NCBI GenBank assembly: GCA_005778045.1
Contig: SXKQ01000054.1
Coordinates: 1 to 13,770, forward strand
Direction: 5' to 3'
Length of the DNA: 13,770 bases
Source of the DNA: Planctomycetia bacterium
Lineage (GTDB): Bacteria > Planctomycetota > UBA1135 > GCA-002686595
Each line of letters opens with the position of its first letter. Positions within the stretch are counted from its first letter, which is position 1. Of this stretch, positions 6,214-13,065 are shown piece after piece. The translations under genes were made by a program, and so were the position numbers. The notes under the pieces were generated by a model. It was given only the letters and a program-made list of their open reading frames with translations. It did not search any database and was not told the origin of the DNA.

Positions 6214-7332
6214 ATGGATGCCGCCGCACGCGCCCTCGAGCTCGCCCGGGAATCCGGCTTCGACCTCGCCGGTCTCGCTCCCCTGCGACCGCCGCGCGAT
6301 GCCGAGCACTTCCGCGACTGGCTCGCGCGCGGACACCACGCCGACCTCGCCTACCTCGCACGCGATGCGGCGCGCATCCTCGACCCGCGGCTCGATGCCC
6401 CGCACGGTCGCACGCTGTTGGTCGTCGGCCTCGCCCACGCCCGCCCAGCGCTCGAGCTGCCCGGCGGCGCCCGCGTGGCGCGCTACGCGGCGGGCCGCGA
6501 CTACCACAACGTGCTGCAGAAGGGCCTGCGCAAGCTGCGCCGCGCCCTCCAGCGCGAGGGGCTGATCCCGCGCGAGGATCCCGCCCGCGCCGGGGTGGAC
6601 GCCGTGCCGCTGCTCGAGCGCTCCCACGCGGCCGAGGCGGGCCTCGGCTTTGCGTCCAAGGCAGCGAACCTGCTCCACCCGCACTTTGGACCGTGGTTCT
6701 TCCTCGGCGAGCTCGTGCTCGACACCGAGCTCGCACCCTCGGTTCCGCCGAGCCCGTCAGCTGGATCCTGCGGCACGTGCACCGCCTGCCTCGACGCCTG
6801 TCCGACGCAGGCCATCGTGGCTCCCGGCCGCGTCGACGCCGGACGCTGCATCAGCTACCAGACGATCGAGAACCGCGGCCCGATCCCCCACGAGCTGCGG
6901 CGCGCGGTCGGGGGCTGGGCCTTCGGTTGCGACGTGTGCTCGGAGGTCTGTCCGTGGGGCTCGAAGGCCCCCGACCTCGGCGCGCGCTTCGGCCTGCAGC
7001 CCGCGTTCGAGGGCGGTGTCGAGCGCTGGATCGGCTGGCGCGCCGAGTCCGAGGTCGCCGCCGCTCTCGCCGGCTCGCCGCTGCAGCGCGCTGGACGCGA
7101 GGGACTGGCGCGCAACGCCGCGATCGTGCTCGGCAACGCACCGACGAGCGAGGGCGAGCAGGTGCTGCTCGAGGCGCTGAGCTTCGACGCTTCCGCGCTC
7201 GTGCGCGAAGCCGCCGCCTGGGCGCTCGCCGCCGGGTACTCTCGTTTGGACGCCGTGGAGCGCGCCCTGCGCGGGGAGACCGACCCGCTCGCCCGCTCCG
7301 GGATGGGGCGGACCCTGTCCGAGGGTCGCTGA
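6214..7332 (+). CDS. queG: epoxyqueuosine reductase QueG
   Basis: QueG reduces epoxyqueuosine to queuosine at the wobble base of GUN-anticodon tRNAs, using cobalamin and two [4Fe-4S] clusters in the cytosol. The 372 residues match the usual size. The catalytic/cobalamin segment is visible as VDAVPLLERSHA (128-139), with the aspartate at the family's catalytic position, and LLHPHFGPWFFLGE (153-166). The first cluster motif is CGTCTACLDACP (C186, C189, C192, C196), then RCISYQTIENRG with C212, then GCDVCSEVCPW (C239, C242, C246). The C-terminal 80 residues are HEAT-like helices (LARNAAIVLGN; EAAAWALAA). The ATG at 6214 is preferred over 6166 because it starts the conserved helix directly; no clear ribosome binding site is seen. 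It acts one step after QueA, encoded 4 kb away on the other strand. Confidence 0.96.
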   Translation: MDAAARALELARESGFDLAGLAPLRPPRDAEHFRDWLARGHHADLAYLARDAARILDPRLDAPHGRTLLVVGLAHARPALELPGGARVARYAAGRDYHNVLQKGLRKLRRALQREGLIPREDPARAGVDAVPLLERSHAAEAGLGFASKAANLLHPHFGPWFFLGELVLDTELAPSVPPSPSAGSCGTCTACLDACPTQAIVAPGRVDAGRCISYQTIENRGPIPHELRRAVGGWAFGCDVCSEVCPWGSKAPDLGARFGLQPAFEGGVERWIGWRAESEVAAALAGSPLQRAGREGLARNAAIVLGNAPTSEGEQVLLEALSFDASALVREAAAWALAAGYSRLDAVERALRGETDPLARSGMGRTLSEGR

Positions 7333-7335
7333 GCA

Positions 7336-7357
7336 AGCGTCGCGCGCACGCGACGCT
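7336..7357 (+). terminator. hairpin just after queG, possible 3' end structure
   Basis: A perfect 9-bp stem (AGCGTCGCG / CGCGACGCT) with a 4-nt loop starts 3 nt after the queG stop codon. No U-run follows, so it is either a weak intrinsic terminator or a stem that protects the 3' end of the mRNA. Confidence 0.4.
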
Positions 7358-7400
7358 CGGCCGAGGGCCGTCGAGAAATCGCGACGTGCCCAGATCGAAT

Positions 7401-7433
7401 GGCCCAAGTGGCGAATCGATTGGCACTTGCGCC
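7401..7433. promoter_or_regulatory. dyad with 10-nt arms upstream of the zinc-ribbon gene
   Basis: GGCCCAAGTG (7401-7410) and CACTTGCGCC (7424-7433) pair at 9 of 10 positions (one C/C mismatch) around a 13-nt AT-richer spacer. The core CAAGTG-13 nt-CACTTG looks like a binding site for a dimeric regulator. It is about 270 nt upstream of the zinc-ribbon start, so either the leader is long or the target promoter is close to this site. Confidence 0.35.
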
Positions 7434-7702
7434 ATGGCGCCCGCACCAGCTGGCAATCCGAACCCCGCCCGAGCCACTGCGCGCGGCCGCTGTGGCGGCG
7501 GACGCGTCGAGATTCCTCGACGTCCTCAAGGCGCCTTCCGGCCCTTCCACGACGGCGGGCACGAATCGCAAGTCCATTCAGCTAGCGGACTTGCGCACAC
7601 ACCTCGCGGCTTCCTCGGAGCTTGGCCAGCCGCTTGCTTCTCGGGATGGCGAACACGGAACGCTCCCACCGACGAACCCGAGACGACAGCGAGGCGAACA
7701 CC

Positions 7703-7921
7703 ATGGAACTCAACGACTTCTACAACGACCGCAAGTTCTGCGCCCACTGCAACCGCTACGTCCCCTACCTGATGAGCCTCGAGCGCAGCTACTGCGCCGA
7801 CTGCGGCCAAGAAGTGCGGCTCTTCTCCGAGTCCGACTGGAAGCACTTCCACGCCAAGATCCAGGAGCGCAAGCTCAAGGGCGGTCGCCCCCGCAAGGGC
7901 CAGAACAAGAAGACGGCCTGA
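7703..7921 (+). CDS. small zinc-ribbon protein with AT-hook-like tail
   Basis: This 72-aa protein has two CxxC knuckles, C13-x2-C16 (FCAHC) and C31-x2-C34 (YCADC), spaced as in a single zinc ribbon. A short helical segment with aromatics follows (SESDWKHFHAKIQ), and then a strongly basic tail. The tail contains GGRPRKG (60-66), close to the AT-hook core (GRP flanked by basic residues). Nucleic acid binding is a reasonable inference; the specific role is unknown. The ATG at 7703 is chosen because GAGG lies 8 nt upstream and the conserved-looking region starts there; an upstream start at 7622 would add 27 residues of low-complexity arginine/serine sequence. It is a single-gene unit with its own intrinsic terminator 45 nt after the stop. 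Confidence 0.8.
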   Translation: MELNDFYNDRKFCAHCNRYVPYLMSLERSYCADCGQEVRLFSESDWKHFHAKIQERKLKGGRPRKGQNKKTA

Positions 7922-7966
7922 GCGCTCGCCTTCGAACCGACGCCCCCCCCGCTCCGCCGCGCATCC

Positions 7967-8001
7967 GAGCTCCCGCCGGGTCCGCGGCGGAGCTCTTTTT
8001 T
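7967..8001 (+). terminator. intrinsic terminator of the zinc-ribbon gene
   Basis: Arms 7967-7978 and 7985-7995 form 11 base pairs with one bulged C (7974) and a 6-nt loop, followed directly by six T (7996-8001) on the plus strand. It also separates this gene from the convergent TPR gene ending at 8017. Confidence 0.88.
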
Positions 8002-8016
8002 GCGGGGTCCCAACGT

Positions 8017-9141
8017 TCAAAGCTGCGCGGCCCGCTCGCGCGCCTGCCGCGCGCGCGCCGCGTCGCCGACGACCGCGAAGTGCCGCGCCAAGCACTCCCA
8101 TGCGGCGCGCGTGTTCGAGAAGCGCTGCTCGAGGTCGGCAGAGAGCCGCACAGCGACGTCGCGCTGTCCGAGCGCGTCCGCCGAGTCGAGCGCCTCGACC
8201 GCGAGTTCGAGCGGCGGCGGCGTGGTGCGCAGCGCACGCGCGAGGGTGTCCCGCAGCTCGCCCGCGTTGCGCGAAGCGCGGTGGAGCTTCAGGAGCCGCA
8301 CGAGCGGCTCGGTCGCGCGCGGGTCGTAGAGCAGGAGCCCCTCCTGCGCGCGCACTTCCTGCTCGATGGCGCCGAGTTCGCGGAACTGCGTCCGCGCGCG
8401 CTCGGCGTCCTCCTCGCGCCCGAGCTCCGACTGCACCTGCGCCAGCAGGAACCATGGCCGCGGCTCGTGCGGCGCGAGTTCGATGGAGCGCAGGAGCGGT
8501 ACAAGCGCCTCGCCCGGTCGACCGAGGTCGAACAGGGCCTGTGCACGCCACGCGAGCGCGTCCGCATGGTCCGGCTTGAGCTCGAGCGCGCGATCGAGCC
8601 GCGTGAGCCCACCCTGGGCATCGCCCTGTCGCAACAGCGCGAGCCCGAGCCCGCGCCACGCCTCGGCGCTCACCGCGGCCACCGCCAGCACGCGCTCGTA
8701 GTGAGCCTGCGCCCGCGGGTACTCCCCGAGCGAGTAGTAGCAGTGCGCGAGCCCCTGTGTGGCCCCGAGTTCGGCCGGTGCCGCCGCGAGGAAGCGCTCG
8801 AAGGCCTTCGCCCCGTCTCCGTAACGTCGCAGGCGGAAGTGCGTGACTCCGAGCTGGTAGAGAGCCGCGGGAAAGTCGGGTTCGCGCGTGAGCACGCCGT
8901 GCAAGTGAACCAGCGCCGCCGCGTAGTCGCTCTCCCGATAGGCCGCGAGCGCCACGCCCATCGAGTCGCGCACCGAGAGCGGCAGCTCGTCGCTCGGCTT
9001 CCAAGCGCTCCAGCGTCCTTCCGCCGCGCGCGGCAGCCGCGCCGGATCGAAGGCCAGCGCAGCCGCGCGCTCCTCGTTCGACTGCGCCGAGCTCGACAGC
9101 GCGAGCGCGAGTGCCGCGCACAGGGCGAGCGCGAGCTTCAC
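8017..9141 (-). CDS. secreted TPR protein
   Basis: This 374-aa protein has a clear signal peptide: MK, then an alanine/leucine core to about residue 16, then SSAQS. A long TPR array follows (about 62-265), with repeats such as AAYRESDYAAALVHLHGVLTREPDFPAALYQLG, AHCYYSLGEYPRAQAHYERVL and LDRALELKPDHADALAWRAQALFDLG. The last 100 residues are helical and may hold degenerate repeats. The GTG start at 9141 overlaps the stop of the upstream FG-GAP gene as GTGA, with GAGGAG 8 nt upstream, so translation is likely coupled. Family knowledge: TPR arrays scaffold protein-protein contacts, and FG-GAP/ASPIC genes are often accompanied by TPR genes. Inference: the two products work together in the periplasm or at the surface. 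Confidence 0.88.
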   Translation of the reverse strand: MKLALALCAALALALSSSAQSNEERAAALAFDPARLPRAAEGRWSAWKPSDELPLSVRDSMGVALAAYRESDYAAALVHLHGVLTREPDFPAALYQLGVTHFRLRRYGDGAKAFERFLAAAPAELGATQGLAHCYYSLGEYPRAQAHYERVLAVAAVSAEAWRGLGLALLRQGDAQGGLTRLDRALELKPDHADALAWRAQALFDLGRPGEALVPLLRSIELAPHEPRPWFLLAQVQSELGREEDAERARTQFRELGAIEQEVRAQEGLLLYDPRATEPLVRLLKLHRASRNAGELRDTLARALRTTPPPLELAVEALDSADALGQRDVAVRLSADLEQRFSNTRAAWECLARHFAVVGDAARARQARERAAQL

Positions 9142-10769
9142 GAGCGCGGCTCCTCGACACGCAGCACGCGGTTCACCTCGACGTTCTCGAGCGCGCTCGT
9201 GCGCCCCGAGGGCCAGAGCACTTCCAGCCGCTCGACCTTCGTCGCCGCGCCGAGCCCGAAGTGCACCTCCGGCGGCACGCTCGACTGGTACCCGCCGCTC
9301 GTGCGCACCTCGACGGCGCGCTGGCCACCGGCCCACTTCGCGCTCACGCGCGCACCGAGCGCGAAGCGATTCTTCCCCGGCGAGCGCAGCTCGACGCGCA
9401 ACCAGTGGGGTCCCGCTTCGCTCCCCGGCGCACGCGCGCGATTGCGCATCACCAGCACCTCCCCGTCGAGCTCGAGCACGACGAGATCGAGATCGCCATC
9501 GCCATCGATGTCCCCCACCGTCGAAGCGCGCAACACGCGCGCTGCCCCCTCCACGAGCGGCTCGACCGCGAAACGGCCTTCCGGCAAGCCGCGGTAGAAG
9601 TCCGGGGGCTGCGCGTAGCTCGTATCGGTGCCGGGACTGTCCGCCTGCGGATACACGTGGCCGTTCAGCGCGAACCCGTCGAGCCGCCCGTCGAGGTCGA
9701 AGTCCGCGAGCGCAGTGCCCCAGCCGAGCCGCGCGATGCTCGGCCCGCCGATGCCCGCCGGTCCCGAGCGCTCGACGAAGCCGCGCGCACCGCGCGACAT
9801 GTACAGCGCGTTGTTCTCGCCGGAGAAGTTCGTCACGAGCAGGTCCTCGCGCCGGTCGCCGTCGATGTCTCCGACCGCGATGCCCATGCCGGCCTGCTCC
9901 TTGCCGTTCATGTCGTGGCTCACGCCGCGCTGCAGGCCGACCTCGCGGAACGTGCCGTCGCCCTGATTTTCCCACAGGAAGTTCGGCGTCGAGTCGTTGG
10001 CGACGTACAGGTCCGTGTCGCCGTCGAGGTCGTAGTCGAGCGTGACGCAGCCGAGCGCGAAGGCCGCGCTCGCGGGCGCGAGCTTCGCCGCCGCGGTCGC
10101 ATCGCTGAACGTGCCGTCGCCCTGATTGCGCAGGAGCCAGTCGTGCTCCGCCGCGAGCCCCTGCGGACCGCACATCACGTCGTGCCCCTTCCAGCGACAG
10201 TCGCCGCCGGGCGGCGGAACTTTGCCGGACTCGAAGGTCAGGTAGTTGAGAACCGCGAGGTCGAGCGCGCCGTCGCGATCGAAGTCGAGAAACGCCGCGC
10301 TCGTTCCCCAGCGCTCCTCGCCGGCGAGGCACGCGAGTTCGCGCGCCTCGAAGCCCTTGCCCTCGCGATTGCGCAGCAGCTGGTCGCGTCCCCAGTGCGT
10401 CACGTACAGGTCGAGCCAGCCATCGCCGTCGACGTCTCCCACCGCGCAGCCCATGCCCCAGCGCGAAGGCGGGATCGACCACGCCTCGGGGGCCGGTGCG
10501 AAGCGACCGCTGCCGTCGTTCAGAAAGAGCCGCGTCGGTAGGCCCGGCTCGCCTTTCTGCACGCGCTCGAGCGTCGAGCCATCGACCACGACGAGATCGA
10601 GGTCGCCGTCGCCGTCGAAATCCGCGAGCGCGAGACCGCCGCCGTCGACCTCGACGATGAAGCGCTTGTCGCGCGCACCGCAAGTCGTGCGCAAGCCGGG
10701 CAGGGCCGCGGGGTCGAGCACGAACGGCGTCGACTGGGCCAGCAGGGCGAGAAATGCGGCGCAGGACAT
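9138..10769 (-). CDS. FG-GAP (VCBS)/ASPIC-UnbV repeat protein, CRTAC1 type
   Basis: This 543-aa protein is a predicted beta-propeller of FG-GAP/VCBS repeats. Seven calcium-binding loops of the form DxDxDxxxD start at residues 50, 112, 162, 245, 301, 356 and 420 (for example DFDGDGDLD and DIDGDGDLD). The C-terminus (about 465-540) matches the ASPIC/UnbV domain, with GARVSAKWAGG, the block TSGGYQSSVPPEVHFGLG and VEVLWPSG-like strands. The N-terminus (MSCAAFLALLAQS) resembles a short signal peptide without positive charges. An in-frame TGA lies one codon before the ATG at 10769, which fixes this as the earliest ATG. Four cysteines (C30, C147, C191, C200) could form disulfides. It heads a two-gene unit with the TPR gene. 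The exact substrate or ligand is unknown; adhesion or matrix binding is typical of such folds. Confidence 0.92.
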   Translation of the reverse strand: MSCAAFLALLAQSTPFVLDPAALPGLRTTCGARDKRFIVEVDGGGLALADFDGDGDLDLVVVDGSTLERVQKGEPGLPTRLFLNDGSGRFAPAPEAWSIPPSRWGMGCAVGDVDGDGWLDLYVTHWGRDQLLRNREGKGFEARELACLAGEERWGTSAAFLDFDRDGALDLAVLNYLTFESGKVPPPGGDCRWKGHDVMCGPQGLAAEHDWLLRNQGDGTFSDATAAAKLAPASAAFALGCVTLDYDLDGDTDLYVANDSTPNFLWENQGDGTFREVGLQRGVSHDMNGKEQAGMGIAVGDIDGDRREDLLVTNFSGENNALYMSRGARGFVERSGPAGIGGPSIARLGWGTALADFDLDGRLDGFALNGHVYPQADSPGTDTSYAQPPDFYRGLPEGRFAVEPLVEGAARVLRASTVGDIDGDGDLDLVVLELDGEVLVMRNRARAPGSEAGPHWLRVELRSPGKNRFALGARVSAKWAGGQRAVEVRTSGGYQSSVPPEVHFGLGAATKVERLEVLWPSGRTSALENVEVNRVLRVEEPRS

Positions 10770-10844
10770 GGCTCAAGGATAGGCCACGCTCGCGCGAGAT
10801 GCGCGGCTTCGCCGGGCGCTGCGCCAACCGTTACGCTCCTGCGC

Positions 10845-11525
10845 GTGCACGACGCCATCGAACTGCGCCGCAGGCTGGCCGTGGCCCGGCTGTACCTCGT
10901 CTTCACGCCCGGACTCGTGACGGGCCGCGATCCGCTCGAGGTGCTCGAGGCCGCGCTGCCGTTCGTCGACCTCGTGCAGGTGCGCCCCAAGAGTGCCGGT
11001 CTCGACGCGCGCAGCGATGCGCGCGAGACGCTGGAGTGGACCGAGCGCGTGCTCGCCTTGGTGGAGCGCTCCGGCTGCGAGTCACTGGTGATCGTCAATG
11101 ATCGCGTCGATGTCGCGCGCACGCTGCTCGAACGCGGTGTCGCGGGCGTGCACCTCGGGGCCGACGACACGCCCCCGCGCGTCGCGCGCGAGTTGCTCGG
11201 CACGGACGCGCTCGTCGGGCTCTCGACCCACACCGCGGCGCAAGTGATCGCGGCCTGCGACGAGCCTGTCGACTACCTCGGATTCGGCCCGATCCACGCC
11301 ACCGCGACCAAGGGCTACGCGCGCGGGCTTGGGCCCGAGGCCGCTTGGGTCGCGAGCCAGGCCGTGTCCGTGCCCGTGTTCCCGATCGGTGGCATCGGCC
11401 TCGCGCAGGCAGCGGATCTCGCCGAGATCGGGCGCGCGGCGGTCTCGTCGGCGATTCTCTGCGCGCCAGATCCCGCGGCTGCCGCGCGCGCCCTGCGCGA
11501 GTCGCTGGCTGCGCTCGAAGAGTGA
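10845..11525 (+). CDS. thiE: thiamine-phosphate synthase ThiE
   Basis: ThiE joins hydroxymethylpyrimidine pyrophosphate and thiazole phosphate to make thiamine phosphate; it is a cytosolic TIM barrel. The 226 residues fit the family. Visible blocks are LVQVRPKS (43-50, the pyrimidine/pyrophosphate site), LVIVNDRVDVA (81-91), GVHLGADD (101-108), VGLSTHT (124-130), DYLGFGPIHATATKG (143-157) and FPIGGI (179-184). The block usually read as GPIFPTxTK is altered to GPIHATATK but keeps the TK pair. The start is a GTG at 10845, preceded by a 75-nt spacer shared with the divergent FG-GAP gene; no ribosome binding site is visible. It converges with queA, with 4 nt between the two stop codons. TenI-type homologues are the main alternative, but the ThiE blocks are well kept. 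Confidence 0.9.
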   Translation: MHDAIELRRRLAVARLYLVFTPGLVTGRDPLEVLEAALPFVDLVQVRPKSAGLDARSDARETLEWTERVLALVERSGCESLVIVNDRVDVARTLLERGVAGVHLGADDTPPRVARELLGTDALVGLSTHTAAQVIAACDEPVDYLGFGPIHATATKGYARGLGPEAAWVASQAVSVPVFPIGGIGLAQAADLAEIGRAAVSSAILCAPDPAAAARALRESLAALEE

Positions 11526-11529
11526 GCCC

Positions 11530-12600
11530 TCAGCGCGGTCGGTTCAGGAGCAACATCGCGTCGCCGTAACTGAAGAAGCGGTACTCGCGCTCGACCGCCT
11601 CGCGATAGAGCGCCAGCGCGCGCTCGCGGCCCGCGAAGGCGCTGACGAGCATCAGCAGCGTGCTCTTCGGCAGGTGGAAGTTGGTCATCAGCACGTCGAC
11701 GACGTGGAACGGCGCACCCGGCACAAGAAACAGCCGTGTCTCACCGCGACCGGCGGAAAGTCGCCCGGTCGCCGCCGCGCAGCTCTCGAGCACGCGCACG
11801 CTCGTCGTGCCGACCGCGACGACGCGCCCCCCGCGTGCGCGGCAGCGCTCGACCGCGTCGACCGTCGCCTGCGACAGCTCGTAGCGCTCCGAATGCATCA
11901 CGTGCTGCGAGACGTCCTCGACCGACACGCCCTTGAACGTGCCTTCGCCGACGTGCAGCGTGACGCTCGTGCGCTCGATGCCGCGTGCTTCGAGTCGCGC
12001 CAGTAGCTCGAGCGTGAAGTGCAGGCCCGCGGTCGGTGCGGCGACGGCGCCGAGCTCGCGCGCGAACACCGTCTGGTACGACTCTCGGTCGCGCTCCGCC
12101 GCAGGGTCCGCGCCGCGCGGGCGACGGATGTACGGCGGCAGCGGCGCGCGACCGACCGACTCGACGAGTTCCTCGCTTGCGCGCTCGCCCGTGTGCGGGT
12201 CGAGCAACTGCACGGAGCGTTCCCCGCCTTCCGCGCCGCGAGCGCCGATCCGCGCTACGAGCTGCCCGCCCTCGAGCTCGATCCGCTCACCCTCGCGCAG
12301 CTTGGCCGCCGGACGGACCAGCGCACGCCAGGCGAAGTCCGGTCGCAACTCGAGCAGCAGCATCTCGACCGCGCCACCACTTGCGCGGGCCCCGACCAGC
12401 CGCGCGCGTCGCACCTTCGTGTCGTTCACCACCAGCAGGTCCCCGGGCCGGAGCAGCTGGTCGAGGTCGCGCACCGTCCGGTGTTCGCTGCGATCGCCCG
12501 GAACGTCATGCACGAACAGCCGCGCGCTGTCCCGGGGCTCGACCGGGGCCTGGGCGATGCGCTCCTCGGGCAAGTCGTAGTCGAAGTCGGAGAGCTTCAT
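11530..12600 (-). CDS. queA: S-adenosylmethionine:tRNA ribosyltransferase-isomerase QueA
   Basis: QueA transfers and isomerises the ribosyl group of SAM onto preQ1 in tRNA, giving epoxyqueuosine. The 356 residues are the usual length. Conserved blocks are DFDYDLPEERIAQAPVEPRDSARL at the N-terminus, LLVVNDTKVRRARL, YQTVFA...GAVAAPTAGLHFT, TLHVGEGTFKGV, MHSERYEL, VGTTSVRVLES and VDVLMTNFHLPKSTLLMLVSAFAG. The ATG at 12600 is chosen because the conserved N-terminus begins there; the frame is open for 56 more codons upstream, but these are low-complexity. No ribosome binding site is seen. Its product is the substrate of QueG, encoded at 6214-7332. A 6-bp hairpin (12683-12700) lies in the presumed 5' leader. 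Confidence 0.97.
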   Translation of the reverse strand: MKLSDFDYDLPEERIAQAPVEPRDSARLFVHDVPGDRSEHRTVRDLDQLLRPGDLLVVNDTKVRRARLVGARASGGAVEMLLLELRPDFAWRALVRPAAKLREGERIELEGGQLVARIGARGAEGGERSVQLLDPHTGERASEELVESVGRAPLPPYIRRPRGADPAAERDRESYQTVFARELGAVAAPTAGLHFTLELLARLEARGIERTSVTLHVGEGTFKGVSVEDVSQHVMHSERYELSQATVDAVERCRARGGRVVAVGTTSVRVLESCAAATGRLSAGRGETRLFLVPGAPFHVVDVLMTNFHLPKSTLLMLVSAFAGRERALALYREAVEREYRFFSYGDAMLLLNRPR

Positions 12601-12762
12601 GGAAACCGGCCGGCGTGGCGCTCCCGGCCCGCGAGCGACCGGACGGGCGACGCGCGTGCCAGAGGTTAGAAAGGCCGCGGTTGCCGGGCAGTATCCCGGC
12701 CCCCATGCCAGCTGCAAGCGAGCCTGCGCCCCGACGCACCCAGACCTAGAGCGATTCATATT

Positions 12763-12784
12763 CAGCACGCCGCAGAACGTGCTG
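12763..12784. promoter_or_regulatory. perfect 7-8-7 inverted repeat upstream of queA
   Basis: CAGCACG (12763-12769) and CGTGCTG (12778-12784) form a perfect palindrome with an 8-nt spacer, in the AT-richer part of the spacer 163 nt upstream of the queA start. It may be an operator for queA or for the divergent small RNA unit. Confidence 0.35.
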
Positions 12785-12866
12785 GGGAGTCGAAAGTGTC
12801 CTCGGACGGACTTCGGAGCCTCGTTTCAGGGCCGATCGTGAGAACGGCCATCTGGAATGTTGCCGC

Positions 12867-12921
12867 TTTGAAACATTTTTTCGACTTTCCCTCAGGAACG
12901 CGGCCAGATCTACCGTATAGA
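12867..12921 (+). promoter_or_regulatory. candidate promoter of the small RNA, with AT-rich upstream element
   Basis: TATAGA (12916-12921) is a good -10 hexamer, placing transcription start near 12928. The matching -35 (CAGGAA, 17-nt spacer) is poor. A strikingly AT-rich tract with a run of six T (12867-12888) falls at about -61 to -40, where UP elements lie. In a genome this GC-rich both elements stand out. Confidence 0.5.
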
Positions 12922-12926
12922 CATGT

Positions 12927-13049
12927 GTGAGGTCAAAGCCTCACCCACTGACAGCCATGCCCGGGGGGGCCGTGGAGGTCGGTGGGGACTTCCCCCTTGG
13001 GAAGCACTTGGGGAGCCCGTTCGCAAGGACGGTCTCCCCGATCTCTTTT
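12927..13049 (+). ncRNA. candidate stand-alone structured small RNA, class unknown
   Basis: Starting at the predicted transcription start, the plus strand folds as consecutive hairpins. H1 is GTGAGG / CCTCAC (12927-12944). H2 is a long stem, 12945-12952 with 12978-12985 (8 bp, one G-U), a symmetric AG/AG internal loop, then 12955-12959 with 12971-12975, capped by a G-rich loop. H3 is CTTCCC-CCTT-GGGAAG (12989-13004). H4 is the terminator hairpin. About 122 nt in total, and no gene follows on this strand, so a riboswitch is unlikely. I compared it from memory with 4.5S, 6S, cobalamin, c-di-GMP and preQ1 RNAs and saw no match. An alternative is a short translated frame from ATG 12923. Folding was done by eye. 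Confidence 0.45.
13010..13049 (+). terminator. intrinsic terminator of the candidate small RNA
   Basis: Arms GGGGAG (13010-13015) and CTCCCC (13034-13039), plus CCGT (13017-13020) and ACGG (13029-13032) across one mismatch, enclose an 8-nt loop. TCTCTTTT follows at 13042-13049. The U-rich side is on the plus strand, where no protein gene precedes it, so it must serve another transcript. It ends 16 nt short of the convergent regulator's stop codon. Confidence 0.65.
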
Positions 13050-13065
13050 CCGGCCGCCCGCGCCC

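Larger units (their letters stand above)
7333..7702. other. intergenic region upstream of the zinc-ribbon gene
   Basis: A 370-nt stretch without a supported gene. It holds the queG 3' hairpin (7336-7357) and a dyad at 7401-7433. Open frames crossing it have no ribosome binding site and no recognisable protein. It should contain the promoter of the zinc-ribbon gene, which I cannot place. Confidence 0.6.
12601..13065. other. 465-nt intergenic region between queA and the regulator gene
   Basis: It holds the queA upstream region on the minus strand, with a perfect hairpin (GCCGGG / CCCGGC, 6-nt loop, 12683-12700) and an inverted repeat (12763-12784), and a candidate small RNA gene on the plus strand. 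Part of it (about 12740-12930) is distinctly less GC-rich than the rest of the window, as expected for promoters. No coding gene is supported, though one plus-strand frame is open from an ATG at 12923 into the antisense of the regulator gene. Confidence 0.7.

Noticed and set aside
7399..9597. 732-codon plus-strand open frame
   Set aside because: It crosses the zinc-ribbon gene, a clear terminator and the antisense of two real genes; composition is arginine-rich and no domain is visible.
9460..10630. Repeated short DNA motifs (ATCGCC/GTCGCC runs) looking like a repeat array
   Set aside because: They are the codons of the seven calcium-loop repeats of the FG-GAP protein, not an independent DNA repeat or CRISPR array.
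9142..10827. 5' half of a 936-codon minus-strand frame running upstream of the TPR gene
   Set aside because: It overlaps the FG-GAP gene in another frame and reads as arginine/glycine-rich low complexity; the TPR gene has its own GTG start, ribosome binding site and signal peptide at 9141.
12683..12700. Possible preQ1 riboswitch in the queA leader
   Set aside because: Only a simple 6-bp hairpin is present; the A-rich tail and other conserved parts of preQ1 riboswitches are missing.
12945..13004. CCACTG and GGGAAG in the candidate RNA resembling pieces of a cobalamin riboswitch
   Set aside because: The B12 box and the rest of the conserved core are absent, and no gene follows on that strand.
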